This document shows positions 36,801 through 51,800 of a DNA stretch of 64,000 nucleotides, piece by piece. How positions within the stretch are numbered: the first letter of the stretch is position 1; each line of letters starts with the position of its first letter. The notes beneath the pieces were generated by a model. That model ran no database searches. It saw nothing but the letters and a program-made list of their open reading frames with translations, and was not told the origin of the DNA. This DNA is from Cloeon dipterum (lineage: Eukaryota > Arthropoda > Insecta > Ephemeroptera > Baetidae), in assembly GCF_949628265.1 (NCBI RefSeq), contig NC_088788.1:34520335-34584334 (forward strand), given 5' to 3'. A program made the position numbers and the translations under genes.

Positions 36801-39800
36801 CTGAAAATTTCATAACGATGTGACAACTTTTTAGGATGTAGTGAGAAAGCAACCAAATGTGCCTTGCATGCACGCGTTCCGACCTTTGCAGCCAATTTTC
36901 TCAAAAAAGACACAATTTTCGGGTTGAAATTAAATCGTATCTTTATCTCTTTAATCCGAGTAGTCAAGAGAAATCATAACTTTTGTTTTCAATAATCCAA
37001 GCTTCCGCTCACGTGTCTAAAAAAGTTTATTATCACTTAGATGTTTTAATGGTTAAAAAACCCATCCTTTTATCTCTCTCTCTTGTGTTTGTTGGCGCTG
37101 GCATGCAGTCTTTTCATTTCCAGCGAGCAGCTTGGTGCATTCATATCTTTCGGTGAGTGCATCCAAAATAAAAATGCACTCGATTGTTTATTTTTACGGC
37201 AGCCCGTCTGTTTTCCGTTCGCGGCTGTCCTAATTTGTCGGGTTTTACACGCATCCACCGACCACCAGCCTCTTAAAACCAGTAAAAAACAGATGGCTCC
37301 TTGTTTAAAATTATTATTTTCGCCGTCGCAGACGGTTTGATGATTGATTGACGGATCCGTGGAAAGGACAATAAGTCGATTGGCTTTTTTAGTCGAAGAA
37401 ATGTTTTGGTTCTCTCTTTAGCCGCGAGCGAGCACCGCGACGATTCGCCGTTGAAAGTGAAAAGAATGCAAATTAATCAAACTAATTGGTCCAAAATATA
37501 ATTAAACTGGCATCGCTTTCATTCATTCTCCTTTCTTTATCTGCACCACGGACTTAAATCGATTTCGAGAATAAAGCAGAGAGTTTCGTGCTAATGACCT
37601 TTTTGGATTAATATCTTTCTCTTTAAATACCAAAGAATCTCATTCTTATTAAGAGAACTGCGTCAGCCTCCGTCAAGTTTTTAATTCAACAATGCGTCTA
37701 GGATTTTAATTCGAGTGGAATGAAGAAATTTATACCTAAAAAGCGCTTATTAATTTTAGGAAATTCCACTTTAAAATTCCAAAATAAAAAAAGATTTTCT
37801 CTACTTTTACCAACTATTGCTCCACACCTCGGGTTCTAACCATCTGAATTGAAAAATTACCAACCGTTAGACCGTCTTGACAAGCTGAGGAGTTTAGGGG
37901 TGCACTTACCTTCCACCTCCAAATTTCTACATTTCCACCCTCTTAAAAAAACGAAAAAGCTTATATGATGCTGGAATTTTTCATTATTGTATTTAATTTA
38001 AATTATTTATGGTGGTAATTTAGAATGAGTTTTGGATAATTTTAAGTATTTTTACACCTTGAAATTGCAATTTTTTGCTATTAAAATTGTAGCAGGGGGT
38101 TGAAAGGGGTGAGGGTAAGCACCTCTTATAAACCCTTCAGTTTGCCGCGGGAGGTCAAGACGATTACAATGTTGAGTAATTTTTGCAATTCTGATCGTTA
38201 GAATCCGAGATTTAGAGTTGGCAATTTTTGAAAAACAAAAAAAAATCGAAAAAATCGTGTTTTTCAGTTATGAAGAGCAATTTCTCGAAATAAAAGGGAA
38301 CCTTTCTGCAATTTTCACACAAGAGTAAAAAACAACTTTTGAACACATTTTAAAAATTCCAAAATATGATGTTCATTCAACAATTATTAATACTGAGGTT
38401 TTAAAGTTTCCTAAAATTGTCCCATGAAACCCGAAAAATATTTTTATGACGCAAAATCTACCAGTAAATAATTATTTCTGAGTTGCTTGACCTCACGCCA
38501 ATTTGTTCTTTGGACCGTGAAATTTTGCTCACCGTAAATATTTTAAGGAAAAAAGAAGTCATAGTTCATACCTTTTATTTTATAATATTTCTTTGGAATC
38601 GTGTTTCTGAAAAAAAATGTCTTGACCAAAGAATATATCATTAGTGTCGCTTTAACACAAAGGAGCTATAAATTGCTTGGCTATAATCAAAATTTCCTTC
38701 ACATACGGATTTCTACGAACTGCTCAAAACAAATATATCTCAACAATGCGATTCACTTAATTCGTATTCACCGAGCACGTCTTGTAAATCTCCCTTCTGC
38801 ACTTCACATGCGTGTTCAAATAGACAAATAAATGAATCGCTTGGCGAGTATTATTATTATTTTCCTCGGGAGAGAAAAAAACGTTCAACTTCCTCCGTCA
38901 TAAAACAAACACACACAATAATTTTATAATAAATTCATCTCTCAGTCAGAGTGTGCGTGCGTCGACTCCTTTTTTGCTGCTCGCGGGAAAAAAGCGAGTT
39001 TATTGCGCCCGTAAAACTACTTCTCCGTGCTGCCTTTGAAAGGGAATAAAAATTCCTCGCCACCGACGTCGTAAATTTATTTCAGTTTTCTCCTTCACAC
39101 CTTTTTCCGATTTTCGCGCTGTTCGTTCCATGTTTTCGAAAACGAAAGTGGTGAAGGAAATTGTCCTAGGGTTACATTCCAGGAAGAAACCGACAATTAC
39201 GGCTCGCCTCAACAATGATAATTGCCTCAAAGGTCGGAGAAAAACAGTCTCAAGGACTCCAAACCCCCACACTTTTTGTTTTCAAGACGTCTGTCTCGTT
39301 GAAGTTTTAGCGGCAAGAAAAAACTACGACAGATAAAATAGAGGAGCAATATTTTAAAGGTTCAACGACACGGTGGTGTTGTAACTCATGGAAATTTATT
39401 CTAAATAATGCCATATTCACCAGCTCGGCTCTTTTATCCCACAGATAATTTCATAAACAGAAACTTGGATGATGAAAATATTTTAATTAAAATAATAACA
39501 AACGCGGGCAATCATATGGAAATTCATGGCATGCTCAAATAGAGACCAAAGTGTGAAACCGACCTGTTGGATGAGCGACTTGGCCGCTGGTTCGGTGCTC
39601 TCTGCAAGGGCGGCCACGGCTGCTGCCGCTCTGTCGAGGCAAACCCTGGGAAAGGAGAGGAAAAGGTGAGCTCTCGAGAACAACAGCAGACTACTTTGTC
39701 TGTCAAGAGTCGAGTCGAGACTGCTGGAGCAAAGGAGAGGAAGTGGGAAATAAAAAGCAAACGCGGCAGCTGCTGCCGCCGCTGCCACAGCTTTAATTGT

Positions 39801-42800
39801 TGAGATGCACTTGATCTTGAGCAACAATCGCAACAAGTGCACACGTGCACTCAGCCGGCCCTCGTGCTCGCTCAGTCTGACAAATCAATTGGAAATTTCA
39901 ATTTGGATAATTACCTCAAATACGGACAGGTTTCGTTTTGAGCCCTCAATTGCAATTGCGACGATCGCAGTTGAAGGTCGGGCAATGCTTGCAGACGGTC
40001 TGATCCTGAGCAAGCTGCCTCTAACTCCTCCGCATCCTGAAATGTAAACAAATTTAAGGAACAAAAGACTTTAGATTATCCCCTTGCTTTTAATCTTTTA
40101 GTGCAGCCATAAACTTTTTATGGTTTAGCAGCAAGCACAACTCAAAGGATGTTTCTTTCATGAAATACATATTTACTGTCAGATAAAATAAAAAAAACAC
40201 GCGATATTCACCTGCAGCAGTTGGGCCCTCAGGTGGGGGCGCTCAGGGTTGGCGGGGGATGGAAGTGAGCCGTCGCAAAAGAAACGGCGCAGTGCTGAAC
40301 TGTCTCCACCAACTACATGCAACTGCAGATTTAAAATTAAATTAGAAAAATTGCAGACACATACAATAAATTCCAATTTTTCTTTTAAGTAAAGCTTTTC
40401 GCCTTTACCTGATAAACTCTCTGAAAATTAGGGAAAAACTAAAAACTTTCTAAGTTGACGTTTAAACTTTTGAGAAAATCCGCTTATCAACACTGTTCCA
40501 TATTGTTAAATCCCGATTTATTTCACAATCTAAGGAATTTTTCCTCTAAATTGGGATAGATCGCAACGAGAGAGAAAGAAATCAAACGAAAACATCATAT
40601 AATATTTCGAGAACTTTGGCAACATCTGAGGTTTAACTGTTCCTCGGTCCTCATTTTAGAAAAAAGCTGTTGTGAAATTTCCCAAGTAATGAACTACTAA
40701 TTATTTGCTATAGCCAGAAATGCAAAATGTTCTTAATTGCTGTTCTGTAAAGCTCTACTACTTAAAAAAACATGCAAAAACTCCATTTCCAAAAGGAAGA
40801 GTGGGAAGAAGCCTAGACTCATTTAAAAAAATTACTACATAATTGATTTGTTTTACCTTGACTTTACTAATTGGCAGAATCCGCCTCAATTTGGCTGGTG
40901 TCCCTCCAGGCTGTCTGCGTACAATAACTCTTCCGACCTGCGTGCCAAGTGTCTGCAAGCATGGTATGCATTTTCTAAAAAACTGCGTTGCCTTTTTTCA
41001 GTAAAAAGGGAAAGTTGAGATTAGAATGCGTGGCCACTGGTCACAAATTACGGCTCATTAAAAATAGATGCGCCTTGCCCTAGGGGCGAAAAACCAAAAT
41101 TCCGATCTACTCTCTGTGAAAGATCGTTATCGGTGCATAAATTACGAGCTCAAAGTCGCCCTTCGTGTCCATAAATGAGGCAGCGACCTTTTGTGAGTAT
41201 TCACTTACCTGGGCAGCGAACAGAGATCGGTCAATCAGGTCAAGTGCGGCAGTAGACTCCAGTCTGGGCACAAACAGGGTGAGTCGCGGGCAACTCTCTC
41301 TTCCCTCGTGCTCACACCGCCTTAGAAAGAAATATTGGATTTAGATCAAAATAATACAAATAAAGGGGCGGAGGTAAACCCCCCTTAAACACTTCAGCTG
41401 GTCGGGGGAGATCAAGACGAGTCTAATGGTGGGTAGTTTTTGGAATTCTGATAGTTAGAACCCGAGATTTGGGGTTGCAAAAATACAAAAAAAGTCGATA
41501 AATCAGTGTCTTTTTCGTTTTATTTTTTATTTTTAAGTGAAATAATTTTTGAAAACCAAAAAGAAAACAACCCTGAAATTTTCACGCAAGTTCACACATG
41601 TTATGTGACAACTTTTTAAAACATTTTCAAAATTCAAAATCCCAAAAATTTAATTAGAAAGCATGCGTGAGGCGTGAATAAAGTTAGTAAGGAGTGGGTC
41701 AGCAAGCAAAGTGCCTGTGTTTGATTGCTTCTCCTACACCTACAATTTAGTACAGTTACAATTACAAATATTAGAACTACAAGTACGACTACAATTCTGC
41801 TAACTAATTCTGCTAACTAACTAGGTAACATCTTATTAGAAATAAAATAACAATCCACCTTTCCACGAGAAGAGCCAGATACGCCAGTAGTTGTCCAGCA
41901 CATCGGGGGGTGGTGAAGGGTTCTTTGGGGCTGTTGGCCACGATCACGGCAGCACCCTCACAGTCTTCCGAGTCTGCAAAGCCAAAAGTGTGATTCAAAG
42001 GAGAAATCAGGTGTCCCCGTGACCCTGAGTGGCCCAGCGCGTGCCCCGGACGCATTCGCCACGCCAATTTGCCATTATCGACGCTTTTCAATCGAACTCG
42101 AATCGAAGAAAAGGCAGGGAATCGAAAGAAAAGAAACGAAAGTCTTTTTCCTTTCTTCCGAATGACGTCGCAGCGGCATCTGACAAATTAAGGACGCGCT
42201 TTCCTTGCGCAGGCGACCGCGCGGAAAAGACACAAATAATAAAAAATGCAAAGCAGTGCGCCAGCGAGCGAGCAAGCGAGGGGAGACGCGTATATTAATG
42301 TAGACACAGTCAGTGGCGACAAACAACGCCACGGCAACCCCCTTCGCGTTAATAGCGTGGTCTTTTATTACTCATCTAAAAACAATGGGAAGGGGTGCAT
42401 GCTATTAAAACTGCGATTCAATTCTCTGCGGTGGTCAAATCACGTGCTGAAAACCAAACTGTAGATAAAGCAGAAGAAAAAATAAAGTTATCTCGGTCAT
42501 TCAAGAATTTTAGTGCTTTGATAAAAAAAATTGAATGGTTAACTTTCCGATAAAATGCATGCTACGCATGATCAATTTTATTTTTAAATATTATTCGTGG
42601 CTTGAAATATTACCAGTTTAATTATTTGAAATGCATGAATTCAAGCGCAGGAATTATTGCATAGCCGCGCAAATAAAATTATCAAAACGTTAAATAGATG
42701 AATATTTAGAATCTTGCTTTCAATTTAATATTGAGTTCAGAACTAGGGTACCGATTAAAGAAATTGTCTGAGTTGAAGGTAAAATATTTTTCTGTATTTC

Positions 42801-45800
42801 TACGGAAACTTGTTGCTCAAATAAAGAGAAATAAACAGCTGCATTTAATTTTACCTGAAAAATAATGTGCTAACAATTTTCAAAACAGTTGATAAGCTCG
42901 TGGGAAAAAATAATAAAACTTTCGACTCGTCTTCATCTCTATAATGATTGGGAGCTTTAAATAAAAATCGGGCGTTTTTGCGGCTGGCTTTAGCTGTAAA
43001 ATGAATTTATGCGTAACGGAAATGCCCTAAATGTTAAATTGATTCTGACATTATTTAAGCATAAGAGCGCTATTAAAATTCATCTACATCCCACTAATAC
43101 TAAATCAATAGAAATGAAAAGTTTGCTCTCGCTAATTGACATTATTACTTCTTATTTCATTCCCACGCGAGTGAAAGTTCGCACAATCAAAGAAAAAAGT
43201 CGGCAGATATGTATAACAGCCTTGCAGATTCCATACACAGAAGCTAGTTCAGCCGTGATTTATTAATTCATACCTGCGAGGGCGAAAAGTCCGGAGGCGA
43301 GCAGACCCGGGGGCAGCTGCGAGGCGGTCGTGGGGGCGGCAGGGGCCGGCTCCTCGTCGCCTGCGAACACAAAGGGGTCCAGATCCAGACAAGGTCACTA
43401 TTATGTGTGTATGTGCACACGCATTCACAAAGGGCATGCCGCTGCGCGTTTGTCACTTTCGCATATACACACGCGTGCGTGAGTCAGTCAAAGTTTTTTC
43501 TTTCGTGTAAGCAAGCACCCACGCAGGGATCGCGGCCAAAAAGCAGCCGGGCGAACAACAAGCAGAGGAAGTAGCTAGAGAGAATAACAATCAATCTGTG
43601 CGAATCGCTCGATTATCGCACGGAGGAAACTTTAACGCTCGACTCGTTATCTGCACATCGCACCAGCGGACATGTCTTGTTGACAACGCGTTGGACAATC
43701 TCATCAGCCATTCAGCAGCGGAAATACAATTTTAAGACAATATCGCGAGAATATTCGTTTTTTACACTAAATCATGCAGAGATGGATGTTGCAGCAAGGA
43801 AAAACCATCAGAATACCTGCATCCCTAGGTTTTCTCTGATTTTACCATTATGTATACATTGAAGTTTTATCATCTACCTAAAGGACCAAATTTGACATCG
43901 AGTATTTTGAGAGTTAATTTTATAAATTCACTTCGAAAATATTTAAGCCTCTAACCACAAACTACACGTCTTTTTGACGGTATTATGCTCTGAAAAGATT
44001 TATTTATTGAGTTGTAGTAAAACCCACAAAAATTGGAATATTCTTTCTAAGGAACTAAAGGGTTAAAGATCGTGTCTTGTATCTATTGCACTGCACTTTT
44101 AGTAAAATAAAAAGAAAATGATGGCAATCTTAAAATTAATACTCTCTAGCAATTGTTTGAGATGACTTAAATTACGAAAAACAATAAGTCTAGCCGGAAA
44201 TCTTTAAATAAAATATTCAAAATCCACACAGAAACTTGCAGCCTCATGCATTTTTTAACCACAATGTGGTTTCGTCGAACCCTAGCTGTTGTTTTTTTTA
44301 AAAAAATCCATTGACTTCTCAAGAGCGATAAGGCAAAGTAAGGCCTGAATAAAAGCTGATAAGTAGAGTGGAAACCTATCATTCAAAACTACCAACACGC
44401 CAGACATAATCAGATCCAATGACAGTTTACTTTTTGGTTTTTATTCTCGAACCCAAACCGATCATCCCGAAAAAGCGCCCCAACTCGATCAGTGGGGCGT
44501 TTTCCCCCGGCGTCTACATCCGTCCCGTATCGTTCACACCCCCCAGTGAGAGGGATGTTTCTGCTTCGCAGCAGTCGGCTGTCTGGCCAGGAAGGGCGGC
44601 TCCCGAATTTTAAACACCCGGCCAGCGCGGTGTGCCAGAAGGGAAAAGAGATAAAATTCGTGTGGAAATTCGTCAAATCACGATTGGACTTCCTTCGCTG
44701 CGGCGGCTGGCTCTCATGAATAATTGATGGAAACAATTTCTAAATTCAGGAGGTGCGCGCGCTCGCCTTTTTTCCCAGAAGAGCGCCCAAGTGTGTTTTT
44801 CCATCTGCGTGATTTTGCGGCAAATTGAATCTGCGGGGCCAATTAACCGAGTTAATTTCCAGCGGCGCGAAATTCGATCTGCCTGGGAGTCGAGCGGCGG
44901 CCAATTAATCACGAAAAGAAGAGTTAGCTCGATCCTTCGCCGAGCGCATTCTTCTCTTTCGCGTCTTTCTTCTGCACAATACAGGGCCTCTCATTTGGAG
45001 AGAGAAATCGAGCTGCGAGCTGCGCTGCATCGGCCGCTCGTTTTCATTTCTCCATAGTTACACACTGTACACATTATCGCGCGCGAGATTTTGCTCTTTG
45101 AATTCCTACGAACGCACGCACGATTGTATTCAAATGCAGCCAGGTGCGATTCTTTCATGCATTTTTGTGTCGGATGAAAGGAAAAATGGCCTGGTCGCCG
45201 TCGCTTCAAAGAAGCCATTTTGATAGTGCGCAGAGAAATTAGCTCTGGCTGCGTTTTACAATTGCGGTGATGAAATGGAGAGCATAGCGGCGAAAATTGT
45301 GTTATCAAGGGGAAATTTGGCAAATCATAGACTAGAATAGGAAGAAGTAAAAGTCTCAAATGCAGTTTCGCAACCGCAAATTGTCGAGTTTATTAAACTA
45401 GAAGATAGCTGGGAATCCTATAAATAAATGGTATAAGTGGCTGATGGCTGATCCGGATGAAAATTATGCACATTATTTCGCAAATTTCCCTGCAATTTCT
45501 AGAAATATATAATTTATTTCAAGACAGGCACTGGAATTTAATTTTTGACAGTGCCAAATAGATCACTTGGTCGAAAATTCGACACAAGGTGCCGTAAAAA
45601 CCGTTTTTTGACAGTTTTTGGTCTTTAAAGTGCGACAAGTGACAAGATCACCGGCGACCAATCAAATAAGGGATTGCGGTTCTATGATTCGACGTGGAGC
45701 TGAGACAGCAGCTCCACAGCGACTACCAGCGGAAGCAACAAGGCTAGCTGCTGGATGATTTGTCTTGTAACTCAACTCCTCGGTTGTGCTAGCTATCGCT

Positions 45801-48800
45801 GTGGCGCTGCTGTCTCGATCTGGCCAATCACTTCCTTTTTTGATTGGTCACTGGCGTTCTTTTGAAACTTTTTGCTAGGTTTCAGAGTAAAAACCGCAAA
45901 ATTAACGGTTTTTACGTCAATTCAAATTTTTTGACCAAGGAATCGATTGGTACTGACGAAAATGAAATTCCAGAGCTGCATTAAATCTCCTTCGCGTTAT
46001 ATTCTAACGCAGATTGGGCAGAAATTATAAAGAGGGCAAAATAAAATTTTTCCTCCTAGATTTGTATGGAGCAAATTTACGGTGGAATTTTGAGCTTGTG
46101 AATTGTTTGGTTGGTTTCACACGATCTTACTTTTCTTGTGAGTATGCAGACGATCGTTTTCAACATCCAACAATTCAAAATTCCCTGTTCAGAAAAAGGA
46201 ATTCCTCAAATCCATGCACCTATTTTTTTAATAAAATGATATTCAACAAAAATTGTACATACCAGTGATAAGAGGAGGCGGGGGCGGCGTGTGTGGAGGT
46301 GGCTCGTCGTCATCAGAATCAATATGTGGAATACGCTCGAGCAGGTGCAGAGGTGCCTGCCGCAAGGGGACCGCAGAGTCCCCATTGACGGCGACGAGCA
46401 CCGCCGCTGTCTCGCCAGGGGCCGTCATTGGGGCGTGGGGGCCGGCGAGCCGCCTCCTCAGCTGCCCGTGCGGCCCCCGCCACGAGATGGCCGCCTCCAC
46501 GCCCTCAAGCGCGGGACGGATGCAGCAGTGGAGGGTGCGGGGGCCGACGGCCCCGGCTGACGCTTCGCCAAAGTGCACCACGACGACAGCCGCTTCACCA
46601 AGGTGTCCTTCAAGAGGTGCCAACCACTGGAAAACAAAGGGAGGCGGCGATCAGACACGCTTTTCTCGGAAGATAATTGTTAGCATCGTCAACGGCCAAT
46701 TATCTGCTCGCCAGACAATGATTCGGTCGTTTTATCATATTTGTCACACGGCAACATTTTCCTCGTAGAGAAAATTAATGCTCCAGGTGTTTTATTAATA
46801 TATAAGTCAAGGCATGGTAAATTAATTTTAACGCCATTGAGATGATCTTGAACTAAAAGAGGTTTATTACATTCTTCATAGTAATTGAAAAAAATAATTA
46901 CAATCAGACTTTCGCCCTATAGTTGATTTAATCAAATAAAAATTCTTACGTGAAGAATCTGAGTTCATTTAGTTGATTGATACAGGGCGGCTATTTAAAA
47001 TTGAATTTTTTCATGAAATAAGCAGTTGATCGATTTGTTTACAATTTGCATTGTTCAAACACAGCAAAAATTCAAATTTTCACCAAAATTTCCAGCGCTT
47101 GACCACATTTTCTTGACAGGTTTCGATTCCTCTCGTCGGGATCTGTCCTGAAACCTTTCAGGGAAACTCCTTGTTGTGAAATAAAATAGGATTTCAAGTA
47201 AGGAGACAGTCCTCACGATTTAAAAAGCATATTAACTTTGCAGCCACTTTTCTAAAAAAAATTACACTGCTACTTTGGTCAATTTTGGCTTCAACTGAAT
47301 CCTAAGGGATGAGTTTATGCATTGGCAACAAGCATTTTCCAGGATTTTGCAGCATCAATCCTCTCTAAAGTGATACTGAAACTCTAAAACTCTTAACCGC
47401 AAACCATTGTTCAGAATTTAATTAACGTATCGCATAGCACGTTATATTTCCTCAAAGCAAATTGATTAAGCTGAATGAAATTGGATCCGATCTGAGGGTT
47501 AGTTGCAAAAAAATCGTGTAAAAAGTTCTGAATTGGACAGAAGCAGCTGATCAAACAGAATCCACACAAAGAGCGGACTGAATGAAAAGAAAGCCTGTCT
47601 CACGTGCGGGGGCGGCTCTTCACGAGCATCTGTTTACTTTTTGTCAGACGCAGCAGCTCACTCACTCAGATTTTAATTCCATCGGGAAAAGCAAGCCAAA
47701 GTAGATTAAACAAAAGGCAAATCTCTCCACAATAAAACAAAACTTGTTCTCGGTCGCGTGCTTTCTTCGATCGTTCTCCGGCGAAAAAAAACTGGCGGAT
47801 AATTTATTCCAAATCGAGTGAATGGACAAAGAACGACTGACCAGCACAAGAGAAAACAAATAAATCTCCTAGCAGAGCCGATCGAAAGTTTTGAATGAGA
47901 TTTTATTTAAATCATCAAGACTTCAGTTTACACAATATCGCATTGCCTGCATAATTAAAGTTGCAGTAAATACGCAAACTAACACATTTTCAAATAAATT
48001 TCAACAGTCAGCTCAAGAGATATACTGCAAACAGGAAAATGCGCAGATGAAATAAATAAAATCAAATGTGGTTCAATTAATATTACCTTTGGTCCCCCTT
48101 TCTAAAAACAATGGCTGGCTTTTGAAGGGAGCCATTAACGTTTAAATTTTATATTGCGTTTGTTTTCGAAGCACGAATTTCTGCTTGTTCTGAGATTTTC
48201 CAGGAGTTCGGTCGTTCAACTCCTCCGCAAGTATATGGTGCTGTGCGTGCAATAAAAATCGCGTCAGCGATTACCAAGGGGAGCTGAAGACTGAAGAGGT
48301 TCCAGCAGTGGCAGTAAAAATCAGCTCAATTTTCGCTCGGCTGACTTTTATTGACTGCAAACATAAACAACGCGCATTTGACCAGAAAAAACCGGGCCTT
48401 GTTACACCATCACACATCTCAAATAGAGATATCTCTTCCTTATCGACTTTTACAACAGAGCCGACCACTTCGGGCAAACAAATGCTTCACAAACGACCTA
48501 ATTTCAGAAATAAACCGCAGCAGAAGAGTGCATTTTCGGTTTCTCGCGAGTTGACGGCTCGCAGCTGGGGCGAATTTGAGAGTTTGTGAGAAGCAGAGAC
48601 ACTGCAGCCGAGTCAAAAGTGCATCTCCTAGCGGCTTTTTTTGCTTCCGGCCAGATGCGTGTGCACGAATTTTCTTAAAACACAAAACGCACGCCAAGGG
48701 AAGAATCCAAAATTTCGTCACTTCTTAAGAGCAGTTATTTATATTCCACTGCGCTTCGGTCCTTTTGGTTATTTCGATTATTTATTGATAAATTTTCTCT

Positions 48801-51800
48801 GGCCTAGATCCGAATGAAAATGCATTGTAAACAATCATCTAGTAAGCTATCACGCAGAAATAGCATCCGTGGATTCTAAATATTAATAGAGGTTTGTTTG
48901 GCGGACTACCTGATCTCATGAGAGTTTCGTTTTCTTTAGAGTCAATATAATTATCGTGCCCATTCGCTCATCAGCGACGAATATTTATTTGATTGACTAC
49001 AGAGAATACGTGATGAGATGGGATTTTTTTAATAAAAGGATGGCTACATTTTAAAGTGAATTGGTGAAAAACTTTACTCGAATAAATGAGGGAAAAGTCT
49101 ATGTTTTTCAGAAAATCGGCTCAAATGTTTGCATGCCGTCTCCATATACTGTACAATCACTATTTTTTTCACAATTTAGGAAATTTTTCTCACAATTTGT
49201 ACACCGTTGGATAGATCGCGAGGAGAGGAATCCAAATCAAGCGAAAACCCGATTTATTTTTCGAGAAATTTGGAATAATCTGAAATTCCTTGGTCCTGAT
49301 CTGGTTATTGCATATATCGTAGAGATAATAAACCGTTGTTAAATTTCACGAACTAATAACTCAATAAAACTACTTGTTATAATTAACAATGCAAAATCTT
49401 CTTAATTATTGCCTTGTAAAGCTCTATATTTTAAAAATTGGTAGCAGAGGGAATACAAAAAATTATCCAACTTTTTTATTCTATGCAGGACATATAAAAT
49501 TAAAAGAGGCTAGAGAGGGAATGAATGAATGAGACATCTCAGAGCAATTTTATGCTAATAAACGTGCCGGATTATTTGCTAAGGGGCAAGCTATGAATGC
49601 AAACAATAATTAACAAAGATTAAGCAGTGCGGTAGATTTTAGGGACGAATGCTGATATCAATAGATATCTGCCGCGTTTGAAAAGCCCATTAAGCAATCA
49701 CTGAATCAATAAATCATACAACGGCGGCGGAAACAGGATGCGCGGCTCTTTCATAAATATGTCTGCGAATTGACCCGCGCCTCCCGATTCGATTTTCCCT
49801 CGTTTCGTGGCCAATTAACCTGGGCAGCCGAGCTCGAAGTTTGGCTCTGCGTTTTACAGCACCGCACCAATTCGAAATCAAGCTTTGTAGCGAAATAATC
49901 CGAAAAAATGCTTCGCCTACGCCAGCCAAGCACAAAGAAATAATTATTGCAGCAATGATCTCATGCGACGACATAAAACAATGGACCTCTAATTGCCGCG
50001 CATGCAAATGAGACCTGCGCCGGTGACATAATGAGTCGACGGCGCGCGCGATTGTTCGATTGGAAAAGAGGACGTCTCGCTTGGCAGGAGCGGAAAAATT
50101 CGCGTGGGTTCTTCGAAGAAACCGAAATTCCCGCGCACCTGAATGAGAAGAAACCCGAGTGAGCCGCCGATGCCTGTATTCTCCAGCAGCTCTCGCGCGT
50201 TTTATGTGTTATTATATATTATGCGTTCTCTCGCTAGCAACGAAAGGGTACTGTTACTTTTGTGTTGCCGCTCGCTAGCTGCGCACTCGATCCACGGCAG
50301 CAGCGTTATTTTTTTTATTTCCATTTTCCCGGAGCGCACCTGGGAATAAATCAAATCGTTTAATTAATCGCCGACTGCGTTACCTTAACGAGTTCTTAGC
50401 TGTAACACTACACTGCCTGAGAATAATTCAAGGTACCCAATAGACGATTGAAAGTGTCAAAACACCCAAAACACGAGCCGATTGAAAACACTCTAATGCA
50501 CTATTATTGCGGTAAAAAACCTTCTTGGCGTAAAAAATATCTAGGAATTGATTTTAATTATATAATTGAGCGGTTTAGAAGTTTCACAATCGAAGTTCTT
50601 TTATTGTATCTAAGCTGCAGCAAACAAACAAACCACAGGCATTTTCTCAGAAATTAATTATCGACATATAATCGGTCGCTCGCGAAACGGTTCCCAATAT
50701 AATCGTCGGTCCATTAGCGAAATAGCAGCAGTTGCCCCAAACAATGAACCTTTCCATCAATTTATCAATTTAACAACATAAGCAACCAAAGTATTTCTTA
50801 CCCCCGATTTCTCTCAGCAGCCGGACTTCTAATAACACGAGTCACTTGTGGGGTTTGTCGGTCCAAGGGTTAAATCCATGACAGCACGTTTTGCTTACGA
50901 TCAAACAGAGCACGGCCGCGAGGTCTATGTTTTGGCCGCCGGCCGACAACTGTCTGGCCACCAGCACCACTTGCGCCGCCGACCCCTCTCCTCGCGCGCT
51001 CCCCTCCCTTTGAATTCCTCTCTGGTTCATTCACAACAAGGAGCCACGTTTGTTTCCAATAAAAAACCCAAGTTTTTTTGGTTGACGAGGATTAAATCTG
51101 GAAATAGCTAAAAATGTTACAAGTGAGTCAACTCTCCGCTGAGGCTTGGCAAAAATTTGCTGTTAACTTTAGACAGTTCCAACAGCTTTAAAAAAATGAA
51201 ATTTAATAGCTTGAAATTCATCAAGCGTGAAGACACGCTAATTTGTTGATTCCTTTGCATCGGAGCCATATTTTATAATTTCAGCAGAGTTCCTTTAACC
51301 AAATTTAATGAAATGTTTGATATATTCAGCTAAATTTAAGGTTCTCACAGTGGCTAATATAAAATTCAAGAAGTTTGACTTTCACTATCCTTCAGGAGTA
51401 ACAAAGGGTATTGGAATTTGATCCTCCCTCGCTTCAAAGCGGCGACCCGGTCGATTTTGTTTTTATCTCACCTCCTTAGAGTCTCTCCTCCAATGTTCTA
51501 TTCCCTTTGATTGGCCGCTCACACAATTAATTTAATTGACAAGCCGTCGTCGCGGTGGAAAAAGAAAACACAAATCATCGCTCAATTAACATTTTCCCTC
51601 ACGGAAGATGCTGGACCAAAGAGAAAATATTATCAAAAGGCAGCTCCACAGGCGCACCATCAATCTCACACGCCCCAAAATCGAAATTTATCAACAGGGA
51701 GAATCTTTAATATATTAAAAAATTCTCCTCCTTGAAGAAGACGAGTTGTTCCTCTGCACCGTGGATTCTAAATTAGATAAAAGCCAGCAATCTGCGTCTG

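Noticed and set aside
48094-48108. 15-base micro-exon on the minus strand between TTTTTAG and GTAATA
   Set aside because: Too short to support without transcript data, although its phase would fit.
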